Part shown: positions 43,907 to 52,425 of the stretch, piece after piece
How positions within the stretch are numbered: position 1 is the first letter of the stretch
Layout: each line of letters starts with the position of its first letter
DNA from: Eubacterium sp.
GTDB taxonomy: Bacteria; Bacillota; Clostridia; Lachnospirales; Lachnospiraceae
NCBI GenBank assembly: GCA_021769425.1
Contig: JAETSX010000006.1
Coordinates: forward strand, 1 to 64,000
Direction: 5' to 3'
Length of the DNA: 64,000 nt
Translations under genes and position numbers: made by a program
The notes under the pieces: model-generated
Database searches by the model: none
The model's input: only the letters and a program-made list of their open reading frames with translations
What the model was told of the DNA's origin: nothing

Positions 43907-45553
43907 TCATTCATAAAAAAGCTGATCGTTACTGTCAAAAAGATACATCCCATCCTTTACCTTTACACTTGTAATCAGGCCCAGAAACATGGAATCTGCT
44001 TCCGATACGGATTCGGCCTCTATTCCCTGTATCATATGATCCATGGAAAATTTTTCTTCTCCCGGCAGCAATCTGATGTTTTGTTCCATAACATCCATTG
44101 CTCGGCACACCAGGGTATCCTCTTTCACAGAAAGCAGCAGAATCTGCAAATATTCCCGGTAATCCAATCCTCTCTCTTCCTGCTGCTTCGTGCCTTTCTC
44201 CAATGCCTTCTGCCCCAGAGACACATCGCTCTGCCACTCAGACACTTCTTTGATCAGCGGCACTTTTCCTCCCGCCAAAAGATGTCTGACGTCCAGTATG
44301 CTTTCCATATAACTCCATGCAAGCAGAATACCAATCTGAACCGCCTGTATCAATGGAGGGATTCCGGTAAAACCCACGGCAGCAGCAGCCATTTCCAATG
44401 CAAGAGCCTGCTTGCCGCTATCCTGCATAATGGTTGAAAAATTGCCGGCTTCCCGAATCAGAAGCAGCCTGATTACCGCCTGTTCCAGATTTTGGCTGTC
44501 TGTATCTTTTCCGCCAATACAATATTCCAGTTCATAGTCCAGGGCATGGCTGCTACATCCGCCTGTTCCGACGCCGCCCTTACAGGAAAAATAAGTGTTC
44601 AGGTATTGTATCAGCCACAGTTTCTCCAGCTTTTCTTTGGTTTCCTTTTCTAGGTTTCCGGCTTCCTTTTTCCGATTCTGAATGCTGTCTTTCTGTGAAA
44701 TGCTTTTCCCGGAAATTTGAGAAGGATTTTCCACAACAAGTGTTAAAACCGGTGACTTTTTCCACAGACTTACAAAATCCATGGGATTTTCCGGCAACGC
44801 TTTTTCTGAAAAAGAATCTTTCCCTGTATTTTCTGCACCCTGCGATGCTTCCTCTGCCGCTCCCTGGGAAGAATCCGCACCGCCGGTCGCTGTTGTCTTC
44901 CCTTTTCCCGCTTCCTCTGCTGTCTGCGCAGTTTCACCTTCTCCCGCTTCCTCTGCGGCCTGTGCAGTTTCACCTTCCCCTGCTTTCTCTGCGGCTTCGG
45001 CAGCCTCCTTCGCTTCCTCTGCGGCCTCCTGTGCAAGTCTCCACTTCTCCTCCGCCTCATGGCTGTCCTTTTCCAGCTCTTCTCCCTGGCGCAATATCTC
45101 TTTTATTGCATCCGCCGCATGTTCCGCAAGCTGCTCCTTCACTGTGCTGCATGCCTGTTCCCGGAAAAACTTTCCTTTCTGATCTGTTGCAAGAGCATAT
45201 TTCTTAATCTCAACATTTTTCAATGATATCTGATAAAATCCTTTTTCCTTTTGTTCCAAATCAGCCTCTTCCATTATAATTCCTTCCAGTGCGGACAAAT
45301 TCAACTGACCCTTTTCATCGTTTCCGTTCAGAAACAGCATATGATAATTTTCCCACATGGGTATGTGATACCTGCCAAATGCAGATTCCAGCCTAAGCTG
45401 CAGATCCCGCCGGGCGATCCGGTCAAGCGCCTGTACCCTCGCGGCTTCCAGCAGGGAAAAAATCAGGGAAAGTATGATTGTCAGCGTCAATGCCAGAAAC
45501 AGCGTAATGCTGCCGTCACAAGTCTGCTGTTTTCCTTCAGATCTTCTTTGCAT
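43907..45553 (-). CDS. DUF5702 (TadG-like) protein
   Basis: Protein of 548 residues with an N-terminal membrane anchor (about 15-37, SITLFLALTLTIILSLIFSL) and the following LEAARVQALDRIARRDLQLR typical of DUF5702. A long Ala/Glu-rich coiled-coil region (about 150-250) holds 12-residue repeats of the form EEAGEGETAQAA, and a helical C-terminal half follows. DUF5702 proteins replace TadG in Clostridia Tad loci and are probably minor pilus or envelope components. The gene overlaps the flp1 stop by 17 bp. Confidence 0.85.
   Translation of the reverse strand: MQRRSEGKQQTCDGSITLFLALTLTIILSLIFSLLEAARVQALDRIARRDLQLRLESAFGRYHIPMWENYHMLFLNGNDEKGQLNLSALEGIIMEEADLEQKEKGFYQISLKNVEIKKYALATDQKGKFFREQACSTVKEQLAEHAADAIKEILRQGEELEKDSHEAEEKWRLAQEAAEEAKEAAEAAEKAGEGETAQAAEEAGEGETAQTAEEAGKGKTTATGGADSSQGAAEEASQGAENTGKDSFSEKALPENPMDFVSLWKKSPVLTLVVENPSQISGKSISQKDSIQNRKKEAGNLEKETKEKLEKLWLIQYLNTYFSCKGGVGTGGCSSHALDYELEYCIGGKDTDSQNLEQAVIRLLLIREAGNFSTIMQDSGKQALALEMAAAAVGFTGIPPLIQAVQIGILLAWSYMESILDVRHLLAGGKVPLIKEVSEWQSDVSLGQKALEKGTKQQEERGLDYREYLQILLLSVKEDTLVCRAMDVMEQNIRLLPGEEKFSMDHMIQGIEAESVSEADSMFLGLITSVKVKDGMYLFDSNDQLFYE
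44890..45010 (-). repeat. 36-bp in-frame repeat in the DUF5702 gene
   Basis: About three degenerate copies of a 36-bp unit encoding EEAGEGETAQAA-like dodecapeptides within the coiled-coil region. Confidence 0.8.
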
Positions 45554-45704
45554 TTCCTGAAACCTTCTTTAGCACATCATTCACCAACTGGCTAATCTGT
45601 GTCTTAAACAGAGCCACCAGGCTAATCAGAACCACAATAATTAAAATAACTTCCACTACTCCCATTCCATCTTCTTCTTTCAAAAATCTTTTAAATTCTC
45701 TCAT
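45537..45704 (-). CDS. Flp1-family type IVb pilin
   Basis: A 55-residue major pilin candidate. A short charged leader (MREFKRFLKEEDG) ends in a Gly-Met-Gly cleavage region. It is followed by VVEVILIIVVLISLVALFK, the Flp1-like signature with Glu near position 5 of the mature form, and a short hydrophilic tail. GGAGGAAG lies before the ATG. It sits at the expected position between tadC and the DUF5702 gene. The two prepilin peptidases in the operon should process it. Confidence 0.88.
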   Translation of the reverse strand: MREFKRFLKEEDGMGVVEVILIIVVLISLVALFKTQISQLVNDVLKKVSGNAKKI

Positions 45705-45755
45705 TTTCTTCCTCCTAAAAATAATAGTTTCATCATTGTCTAAACCGGAATCCCA

Positions 45756-45856
45756 GAGGATGTCGGGAAATGGTAGATTTCCGTAATATATGGTTATGAT
45801 TTTTCAGTATTACGACTATATATTGTTTGTACATTCCATTTTCCAACGGCCCCCTC
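45756..45856. repeat. Palindromic element, family B copy 3
   Basis: Outer arms GATGTCGGGAAATGG / CCATTTTCCAACGGCC (imperfect) with the inner core AATATATGG and ACTATATATTGT. It lies in the gap between tadC and flp1 and could allow differential expression of the pilin gene. Confidence 0.7.
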
Positions 45857-45872
45857 CTGGTCCATATGCGGA

Positions 45873-47144
45873 CTAAATATTAAGTGTCAGCCCTGCCGGC
45901 ACTACCAGTATTACCAACACAAGCGCCAGCATAATTCCCATGGGGAGCAAAAGCTTCGTTCCTGCCTCTTCCCCTGCTTTCCTGGCTTCTGCCTTTCTCT
46001 GTTCAAAAGCCTCTCTTTCTTCCTCCTCCAACAACCGCTGCAACCCCTTTGAGCCTTTTCGGATATTTCTGACAATCAATGAGGACAATTTACGATACAC
46101 GCTAAGCTCACATCTTATCCCAAAATTCTCAAATGCCTGCAGTTCCCCCACTCCTGCCTGAATTTCATGGAGGACCGTCACCATCTCTTCATATGCTTCA
46201 CGCCTTTCCACTTCCTTTCGCTTCCTTCTGCTCAGATAGGCGCCTGCAATCTTCTCCCAGGCCACTGTCAGATTCATGCCTGCTCCCAGCAGCAATGACA
46301 ACTGGCTGACAATCTCAGAATAGTCCAGAAGCATCTGTCGATGGCGCTGCTGCTCTTTCTTCTTTTTCTCTTCTTTCTCAGAAAACACTGCAGCGGCCCC
46401 ACCGGCAATCCCCAAGAAAGCCATAATTACACTTCGGTTTTCCTTCTGTTCTTTCCATGTAAGCTTCCTGTCTTCCAATTGTTCCGGAAGTTCCAGATAA
46501 TCAGCGTTTTCTCTGTTATTTTCCGATACCAGCAATTCCTCGAGTTTCTCTGCAAAGGATTCCCGATCTGACTTTTCCTTGGGCACTGCCCGGACAAAAA
46601 AGCGATACAGACAGACTTCCTCCTGACAGGTTAACTCTGCCGTTACCTCCACCAGAACCGATTTTTCCAATGATGCCATCAAATTTCCCTCCGTATCAAA
46701 TACCTCATAATCGGAAAATCGGTAATCCGCTTCCACTGCGCCCTCCTGCAGAACTTCCGGCAGATACAGGGACTCGCTTACTGATTCCAGAGAAGGATTG
46801 TCTCCCGGAATCACTTTATCCAGTTCCTCTTTTGCCCTGTCCAGATATTCCTGTTTCTGTTTCTTTGTGAGTTTCTTTTCTTCCACCTGAATTTTCATGG
46901 GATACTGTTTCAGCAGACCCTCTGCATCCACCAGAAAACTCTTTTCTTCCTGCCCCCGGCCCGGCCCATTCCGCAGAATCCGCTTTTGATGTCCGCCGTC
47001 ATCTATCCCGCTAAAAACTGCCGCCAGAAAAAAACCTGCTGTCAGAAGCAATGCTGCCTCATACAATCTCTTTTGAAGTCTCCGTTTTTTGAACTTCCAG
47101 GCTGCTGCTGCGCAAACTGCCGCAGCTATTATATATCCATGCAT
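45873..47144 (-). CDS. tadC: TadC-like type II secretion F protein with extra soluble domain
   Basis: Inner-membrane platform protein of 423 residues. Ordinary TadC is about 300. Here a membrane helix (about 5-45) is followed by a long soluble region (about 60-245, rich in Lys/Glu), another helix (about 255-270) and the T2SF domain (about 275-423: SLLLGAGMNLTVAWEKIAGAYL and the GTKLLLPMGIMLALVLVILV end). The start at 47144 is placed by AAAGGAA. It works with TadB and the TadA ATPase to move pilin subunits. Confidence 0.82.
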   Translation of the reverse strand: MHGYIIAAAVCAAAAWKFKKRRLQKRLYEAALLLTAGFFLAAVFSGIDDGGHQKRILRNGPGRGQEEKSFLVDAEGLLKQYPMKIQVEEKKLTKKQKQEYLDRAKEELDKVIPGDNPSLESVSESLYLPEVLQEGAVEADYRFSDYEVFDTEGNLMASLEKSVLVEVTAELTCQEEVCLYRFFVRAVPKEKSDRESFAEKLEELLVSENNRENADYLELPEQLEDRKLTWKEQKENRSVIMAFLGIAGGAAAVFSEKEEKKKKEQQRHRQMLLDYSEIVSQLSLLLGAGMNLTVAWEKIAGAYLSRRKRKEVERREAYEEMVTVLHEIQAGVGELQAFENFGIRCELSVYRKLSSLIVRNIRKGSKGLQRLLEEEEREAFEQRKAEARKAGEEAGTKLLLPMGIMLALVLVILVVPAGLTLNI

Positions 47145-47197
47145 ACTTTTCCTTTCCGCATACAATGCCTGCTGGATAAGCTCCCATATTCCTAAGA

Positions 47198-47367
47198 ACC
47201 GGACTGCAGGTTCTGCAATTTCCCCTATGATTGCATATTCGCAAATAAAAACCGGACTGCAGGTTCTGCTGTCTCTCCTACACCTGTATATCCACAATTT
47301 GCGTCAAAGGAGGCCAACACGACCCAGGTCAGAGGCTGTCTCTCCTACACCTGTATATCCACAATTT
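47198..47367 (-). repeat. Repeats in the tadB-tadC gap, including the tadB 3' end
   Basis: A 33-bp copy (47268-47300) of the tadB 3' end and its stop (47335-47367), period 67, plus a 19-bp repeat ACCGGACTGCAGGTTCTGC at 47198 and 47251 (period 53). The roughly 200-base gap holds nothing else. Confidence 0.85.
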
Positions 47368-48085
47368 TACCTGCCATCCAACAAGCGCATCCATAAATAA
47401 TCAATGTCACCGTCATAATCCCGATTCCCAGCCAGTTTCCGTAAAGAGGTTCTAAAAATTCCGGCGAAGTCATTCCCACATAGGCCAAAATCCCAAAAGG
47501 CACCAGATTCATAATGTTCATTTCCATTTTTTTTGCAGCAATTACCACCTCAATTTCCCGCTTAATCTCCGCCTTTTGCCGTATTTTATCTGCTGAATTC
47601 TGGAATATTCTAAGGAAATCACCGCCGCTTCGCTTTGCAAATCCGAATACCTGGGAAAAACTGCTGATTTCTTCTATCCCGCACCGATCTGCCAGATCTT
47701 CCAGCAAGGATTCCAGCGTTACATTTAACTTTACCTGATGATTGATATATGCAAATTCCTGCGCCATTACCGCCTCTTCGCCATAGAGTTTTACAAATTC
47801 TTCTGTTGCATGTACAAATGCGTTCTCCATGGCATATCCTGCCTTTAACGCCGTAACCGCCATTTGAAGGATTTCTTTAAACTGGAACAGCATTTCTCCC
47901 TTTCTTTTTTTCAGCAGATGTCTTTTTAAAGTTCGTTTTACCGGAATGTAAAGAATTACCGCAGCCGCCATTACAAATCCGTTGTGATAAAACAGCCAGG
48001 AAACGGCCCCTGCAAGTCCTGCCGTAATCCCAAGGCAGAGAAGTCTTTCTTTCCAATTCAGAACATAGACTTTATAATTTTTCAC
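47345..48085 (-). CDS. tadB: TadB-like type II secretion F protein
   Basis: Inner-membrane platform protein of 246 residues. There are two helices near the N terminus (about 17-52), a cytoplasmic T2SF domain (LQMAVTALKAGYAMENAF, CGIEEISSFSQVFGFAKRSG) and two C-terminal helices (about 190-240). The GTG at 48085 is chosen because GGAGG lies six bases before it; it overlaps the tadA stop by 14 bp. Its terminal codons have been duplicated downstream. Confidence 0.87.
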   Translation of the reverse strand: MKNYKVYVLNWKERLLCLGITAGLAGAVSWLFYHNGFVMAAAVILYIPVKRTLKRHLLKKRKGEMLFQFKEILQMAVTALKAGYAMENAFVHATEEFVKLYGEEAVMAQEFAYINHQVKLNVTLESLLEDLADRCGIEEISSFSQVFGFAKRSGGDFLRIFQNSADKIRQKAEIKREIEVVIAAKKMEMNIMNLVPFGILAYVGMTSPEFLEPLYGNWLGIGIMTVTLIIYGCACWMAGKIVDIQV

Positions 48086-49286
48086 AAGCTTCCTCCATTC
48101 CTGCACGGTACAGTTTGCCCCGATGAATCAGCTCACCCTTTTTGATCCAGCTTCCGGTAATTCTTCCGTCTTGTTCTCCCATTTCCGTAAATTCATACAG
48201 CGGATTCAGGCAGATTCCATCCTCTTTTGCTCCCGCCACTTCCATAATCGACAGCATCCGCCTGCTTTTGTCCCGCAGCCGCCCCAAATGCACCATGATA
48301 TCCACGCCAGCCGCAATTTGGGACCGGACTGCCAACAATGGAAGCTCCATTCCCATCAGCACCATAGTCTCCATCCTGCTCAGCATATCCTGGCAACTGT
48401 TGGCATGTCCGGTGCTGAGAGAACCGTCATGTCCGGTGTTCATCGCCTGAAGCATGTCCAGACATTCCGCTCCCCTGATTTCTCCTACAATAATCCGATC
48501 CGGCCGCATACGAAGGGCAGTCCGTATTAAATCTCTTATGGTAATCGCCAGAGTTCCCTCCGGGCCTCCGGTCCTTGTTTCCAGCCGAACCAGATTCTCA
48601 ATTCCCTGAAGCTGCAGTTCTGCGGAATCTTCAATTGTTATCACACGTTCTGATTTTGGAATAAATTCAGAAAGGGCATTTAGAAATGTTGTTTTTCCTG
48701 ATCCGGTTCCCCCGGAAATGAATATGTTATAACCGGCTTTCACCAGTTTTTCCAAAAATTCTGCACACTCCCTGCTGATGGAACCTCCATCAATCATCTG
48801 CTCCATCAATACAGGATGCTTCGGAAACTTACGGATGGACACTACCGGGCCTTCTAAAGCCACCGGCGGCAGAACTACATTCACCCTGGACCCATCTTCC
48901 AGCCTGGTATCTGCAATGGGCTCCGCTTCGTTTACCATCCGGTTGTGGTTCCCCACAATCTGCTGAATAATATCCTCCAGTTTTTCTCTGGAAGAAAAGC
49001 GCTTATTCCAAGTAAGAATCTCTCCCTTCTTTTCGTAGAAGATATGGTCGGCGCCGTTTACCATAATTTCTGTAACATCATCCTCATTTAAAAGTTCCTG
49101 CAATACATCCAGCTTCCGCAGAGAATGAAATACCTGCATGCGCAGTTCCCTGCGCCAGTTCAGCGGAATTACCCGCTCTCTGGCTGCTCTGCAAATCTCT
49201 TCGTCAATGACCGCCAGAACCTCTTCTTCCTCATGTTCTCTCGTCATATCCAGCTGTTCCAGAACTCGTTTTCTAATCTGTTCCAC
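48072..49286 (-). CDS. tadA: Tad secretion ATPase TadA/CpaF
   Basis: Hexameric GSPII/CpaF-type ATPase of 404 residues that powers Flp pilus assembly. It has Walker A GGTGSGKTTFLNAL (about residue 190), an Asp box TIEDSAELQL, Walker B-type IIVGEIRGAECLDML and the His box MNTGHDGSLSTGHANS. The N-terminal DDVTEIMVNGADHI is typical. GTG at 49286 is preferred (GGGGGT upstream, inside the end of the TadZ gene); a TTG five codons earlier is possible. Confidence 0.94.
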   Translation of the reverse strand: MEQIRKRVLEQLDMTREHEEEEVLAVIDEEICRAARERVIPLNWRRELRMQVFHSLRKLDVLQELLNEDDVTEIMVNGADHIFYEKKGEILTWNKRFSSREKLEDIIQQIVGNHNRMVNEAEPIADTRLEDGSRVNVVLPPVALEGPVVSIRKFPKHPVLMEQMIDGGSISRECAEFLEKLVKAGYNIFISGGTGSGKTTFLNALSEFIPKSERVITIEDSAELQLQGIENLVRLETRTGGPEGTLAITIRDLIRTALRMRPDRIIVGEIRGAECLDMLQAMNTGHDGSLSTGHANSCQDMLSRMETMVLMGMELPLLAVRSQIAAGVDIMVHLGRLRDKSRRMLSIMEVAGAKEDGICLNPLYEFTEMGEQDGRITGSWIKKGELIHRGKLYRAGMEEACEKL

Positions 49287-50556
49287 CCTGTACCCCCGCA
49301 ATCCGTCTGGTATAATCCCCCAGTTCTCCCCAAATCCACTGCTGCATCTTCTCTCCCCGGCAAAATCCCTCGTTCATCTCAGGAAGCTGCAGATAAGAGA
49401 TTTTTTGCTCTAACTGAACATTGTCCTGCCTTGCCACAATCTGCTTGAAATGTTTCCGGGCGTTCCCCGGCAATTCCCCCGAATCTGAGACAATGTATAC
49501 TTTACTGCAGAGTTCCAGCAAACCGAAGAAACCGGAAACCATCATGCCCAGATCCAAAATGAGCACATCATAACCGCTTTTTTCCGCCAGCAGCTTGATA
49601 AACTGCAGATAATCCCGGCTGGAAACTTCTCCAAGGCATTCGCTGTCCCTGGCTGGGGGAACATAATCAAACCCTTCCAGAGTATAAACCGCGCTCCCGA
49701 CACAATCACTGATATTCCCCTCTCCGGTAAGGCACAGATACATCACATCCAATAAATCCCGTGCGTAACTTTCTCCAAGCCATTCTTCAAATCCGGCACA
49801 TTCCCTGAAACTCACATAGAGCGCCCTCTCTTTTGGGCTTAATGTCTGTGCCAGAGTCAGCGCAAAGGGCATCTGCCAGATACTGTGGTCCGGAGAATAA
49901 ACACCCAGAATCTCCCTGCCTGTCAATGCCGGCTCCTGCTCCAAAATCCCCAGCTTTTGATAATAGAAAAATATCTCTCTCACAATTTGGGAAGCCGCCT
50001 GATATTTTCTGATGACTGGAAAATTCTGCGCCAGATCCGGAAGCGCCTGTCTGGCTGTCGGATCTTCTAAATAAATCCAGAGAATTCTGCGGCTGTCCTG
50101 CCCCCGCTGCAGCATTTTCCCGGAACAGATTCCCTTGGTCTTTGCCGCTGCTTTTTCCCCTGAAACTATCCCCTCCATCTCTGCATCTCCCCGTGACAGC
50201 TCCTTTTTCACCTTCAGAACTTCCTGTGGCAGTTCCTTTTTCACCTTCAGAACTTCCTGTGGCAGTGTCTTTTTCACTTCCAGAGCATTCTGCGGCAATA
50301 TCCCTTTCAACTCCTGGGCGGTGTTCTGTTCTGTTACCGCTTCTTTCATCTGCGCCGTAATTGCAGGCTCTTCCCAAAATCCGCTGCCTAAAAGAACCAC
50401 GTCCACCTCCTCCTTTTTCTGAAATTCCAGAAAATTCTCTGGAGTGGAAAAGCTGCTGCCGCATACCCGTCCTCCTTTTTCCAGGGAAATCCACTCTCCC
50501 AGCTTTTGTCCATATGTTCTGTCCGTATCACAGACAGCAATAGAAATTTTTCTCAA
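49273..50556 (-). CDS. tadZ: TadZ/CpaE-like protein with degenerate P-loop
   Basis: Protein of 427 residues. The N-terminal receiver-like half (about 1-80) is followed by a linker with 11-residue repeats (KKELPQEVLKV, about 88-120). A ParA/MinD-like domain follows (about 215-420), with LYVSFRECAGFEEWL and DVLILDLGMMVSGFFGLLEL. The position of the deviant Walker A reads GVYSPDHSIWQMPFAL, without the two lysines of KGGxGKT, so ATP binding is doubtful. It starts at TTG overlapping the peptidase stop (TTGA), with GGAGG seven bases upstream. TadZ localises the pilus machine. Confidence 0.82.
   Translation of the reverse strand: MRKISIAVCDTDRTYGQKLGEWISLEKGGRVCGSSFSTPENFLEFQKKEEVDVVLLGSGFWEEPAITAQMKEAVTEQNTAQELKGILPQNALEVKKTLPQEVLKVKKELPQEVLKVKKELSRGDAEMEGIVSGEKAAAKTKGICSGKMLQRGQDSRRILWIYLEDPTARQALPDLAQNFPVIRKYQAASQIVREIFFYYQKLGILEQEPALTGREILGVYSPDHSIWQMPFALTLAQTLSPKERALYVSFRECAGFEEWLGESYARDLLDVMYLCLTGEGNISDCVGSAVYTLEGFDYVPPARDSECLGEVSSRDYLQFIKLLAEKSGYDVLILDLGMMVSGFFGLLELCSKVYIVSDSGELPGNARKHFKQIVARQDNVQLEQKISYLQLPEMNEGFCRGEKMQQWIWGELGDYTRRIAGVQGGTD
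50190..50290 (-). repeat. 33-bp in-frame repeat in the tadZ linker
   Basis: About three copies of a 33-bp unit giving LPQEVLKVKKE undecapeptides. Confidence 0.85.
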
Positions 50557-51056
50557 CAAGCCACCTCCATAGCTATGATATACCCAATTAATATTGCGAT
50601 TGAAAAATGAATGATATGTTGATTTCCCTGACTTTTCGGATATTGGGAGAACTGCGCCGCTGCCAATGTCTGACGTATATAATCCCCGAATATGCATAGA
50701 CGTGAAACCAGATTGTGATGATACAGCATTTTGCCCAAAGACATTCCTGCTGCCGTCAGAAAAGATATCATTATCGTTACAGTAAGGATTTTAAAGTTCC
50801 AGATTCCGCCAATTACGGAAAACAATTTGATGTCACCTGCCCCAAGGACATGTATGAGAAATAACAGATAACATAAGATCACCGGTATAGAAACGTTTCT
50901 GAGAAAAACGCCGGCCCCTTTCCATCCCGCTTCTGCAAACTGGAAGAAAAGTCCTGCTGCCAATCCGCTCAAAATCAGCCGGTTACTGATTTTGCCGCTT
51001 CGTATGTCCATTGCCGCTGCCAGAATCAACAGCAGGACACTGAACATGAATTTCAC
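50553..51056 (-). CDS. Prepilin peptidase CpaA/TadV type (first copy)
   Basis: A24 aspartic protease of 167 residues. The catalytic Asp sites lie in AAAMDIRSGKISN (about 15-20) and GAGDIKLF (about 75), with about six membrane helices. The start may be GTG (51056) or the ATG three codons in; neither is clearly better. It is the first gene of the Tad operon, following a consensus promoter by about 40 bp. Confidence 0.88.
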   Translation of the reverse strand: MKFMFSVLLLILAAAMDIRSGKISNRLILSGLAAGLFFQFAEAGWKGAGVFLRNVSIPVILCYLLFLIHVLGAGDIKLFSVIGGIWNFKILTVTIMISFLTAAGMSLGKMLYHHNLVSRLCIFGDYIRQTLAAAQFSQYPKSQGNQHIIHFSIAILIGYIIAMEVAC

Positions 51057-51095
51057 TTCCCCAATCCATCACCTCTTTCTCATTGATTTCTTAGG

Positions 51096-51124
51096 ATTAT
51101 AGACTAAGTTCCTCTTCTTGTAAA
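51096..51124 (-). promoter_or_regulatory. Promoter of the Tad operon
   Basis: Minus strand TTTACA (51119-51124), 17-bp spacer, TATAAT (51096-51101). The transcript would run through eleven genes to about 40800. Confidence 0.8.
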
Positions 51125-51160
51125 GTAGGTTCCGGCAATTTATCTATTTTTGTAACTATT

Positions 51161-51433
51161 TTACAATAAACGGTAGAACAAAATCCCGTAAATCAACGCA
51201 AACCCGCTGATACCAAGGGTTCCGACTGTCAAAACTGTAACAGGATTAATCCCTGCAGCCACATCAATCCCCTGATTTTTCAGAATTTCATTTACTGCGC
51301 AGATTCCCACAGCCCCCACAAATCCCCGCAGTACAAAAGTCGTCAGCGCTTCTGCCTTCTGCTTCATGACTCCAATAAAAAGTATCAGCACGCAAAGAAC
51401 TGCAATTACAGCGGCACCATAATATTTTTCCAT
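51161..51433 (-). CDS. bofA: BofA-family pro-sigma-K processing inhibitor homologue
   Basis: Membrane protein of 90 residues with two or three helices. The C-terminal INPVTVLTVGTLGISGFALIYG matches the BofA family, which inhibits the SpoIVFB protease during sporulation in Bacillus. AAGGAG places the start at 51433; the longer frame to 51547 has no site. In most Clostridia bofA follows recR and a DUF2508 gene in one direction; here the DUF2508 gene is divergent and a palindromic element lies between. Confidence 0.85.
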   Translation of the reverse strand: MEKYYGAAVIAVLCVLILFIGVMKQKAEALTTFVLRGFVGAVGICAVNEILKNQGIDVAAGINPVTVLTVGTLGISGFALIYGILFYRLL

Positions 51434-51570
51434 AAACGGCTCCTTTTCATTTGGTTTTCTTCTGTTATTAAATATATACTCTTTGGAAAAATTTATGACT
51501 TTTTTGTATATTACTGGAAGTTTCTGCTTATACTTAAAAAAAGACAACGGTATGTATTACTCCGGCGGTT

Positions 51571-51663
51571 ATACTCACGAGCATACTTATTTGCCAAATC
51601 ATTTGCTTTTTTCCTCAAATCTGGGAAAGATCTGTCGGCAAATGATTTCGCTCACGGGTATAA
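51571..51663. repeat. MITE-like palindromic element, family A copy 2
   Basis: Inverted copy of the 92-bp element at 6283-6374. The ends TATACTCACGAGC and GCTCACGGGTATA and the inner arms are conserved, with a few differences in the loop. It lies between divergent bofA and the DUF2508 gene. Confidence 0.85.
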
Positions 51664-51715
51664 ATACATCATCAAGATATCACACCGCAGAAGAATCGTT
51701 ACAAAAAGGAAAGGG

Positions 51716-51976
51716 ATGCATATGTTTCAGATTACGAAAAAGCAGACCGCCCATGCGGCCGCCTACTCTTTACTTTTAGATGACCTGGAGAAAGCCCAGT
51801 GCGATTTGGCCCATGCCTACAACAGCTTTGAAAATGCCATGGATCCGGATTTAATTGACTGCTGCATTTATCAGGTGAAAGCATTGCAAATGCGTTATAA
51901 ATTTCTGCTTACCAAGGCAAAACAGTTCGATGAGGATTCTTATGCCAAGAATCCCCTCGAACTGTCAGAACCCTGA
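51716..51976 (+). CDS. DUF2508 (YaaL-like) protein
   Basis: Small helical protein of 86 residues with the family pattern: LLDDLEKAQCDLAHAYNSFENAMDPDLIDCCIYQVKALQMRYKFLL, cut here for clarity to its key positions DPDLID and MRYKFL. Function is unknown; the gene normally sits between recR and bofA. The start may be the ATG at 51716 or two codons later. It ends convergently over the last 37 bp of fliS. Confidence 0.8.
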   Translation: MHMFQITKKQTAHAAAYSLLLDDLEKAQCDLAHAYNSFENAMDPDLIDCCIYQVKALQMRYKFLLTKAKQFDEDSYAKNPLELSEP

Positions 51977-52416
51977 AGAGTCTCTGTCAGGCTGCCTTTT
52001 TGATAAGTCATGCCCGCAACTACCTGCTGGGTATGCTGCATCAGAGGTTCTGAAGAATCTTGTTTCGCTGCTTCCACAAAACCTTCATAAAGATTCTTCA
52101 GAACTTTCTGTGCACCCTGAATATCCTGTACGGTATTTTTACATACAGCCATTGCCAGAAGTTTATTCACAAACTGATACAGAGGATACAATTCGCCGGA
52201 AACAGCATAGGTGAAATCCAGATCATCCATCAGTCTGCGCACTACCTGTTCCGCCTTCTCCACGGAACCTTTAAATTCCTCATATTGCCCTGCTTCTTTG
52301 GCATGTTCGGCATCTTCAAGATAAGCAAAGAGAATATCATATAGAATCACAATCATTTCCCCCCGGTTACAGCAGCTTAACCGGCGGGTAAATTCCTGCT
52401 TTTTTTCCTGTGTCAT
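51940..52416 (-). CDS. fliS: Flagellar export chaperone FliS-like
   Basis: Helical protein of 158 residues of the FliS type, which binds the flagellin C terminus and prevents early polymerisation. Matching regions are GEMIVILYDILFAYLEDAEHA and GELYPLYQFVNKLLAMAVCKN. The adjacent upstream gene is flagellin, 9 bp away, which supports the assignment. AGGAGG precedes the ATG. The C-terminal 30 residues are hydrophilic and longer than usual. Confidence 0.85.
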   Translation of the reverse strand: MTQEKKQEFTRRLSCCNRGEMIVILYDILFAYLEDAEHAKEAGQYEEFKGSVEKAEQVVRRLMDDLDFTYAVSGELYPLYQFVNKLLAMAVCKNTVQDIQGAQKVLKNLYEGFVEAAKQDSSEPLMQHTQQVVAGMTYQKGSLTETLQGSDSSRGFLA

Positions 52417-52425
52417 AGCATCCTC

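Noticed and set aside
45936-47297. N-terminal extension of the TadC frame up to 47297
   Set aside because: The extension runs through the repeat region without a ribosome binding site; AAAGGAA supports the start at 47144.
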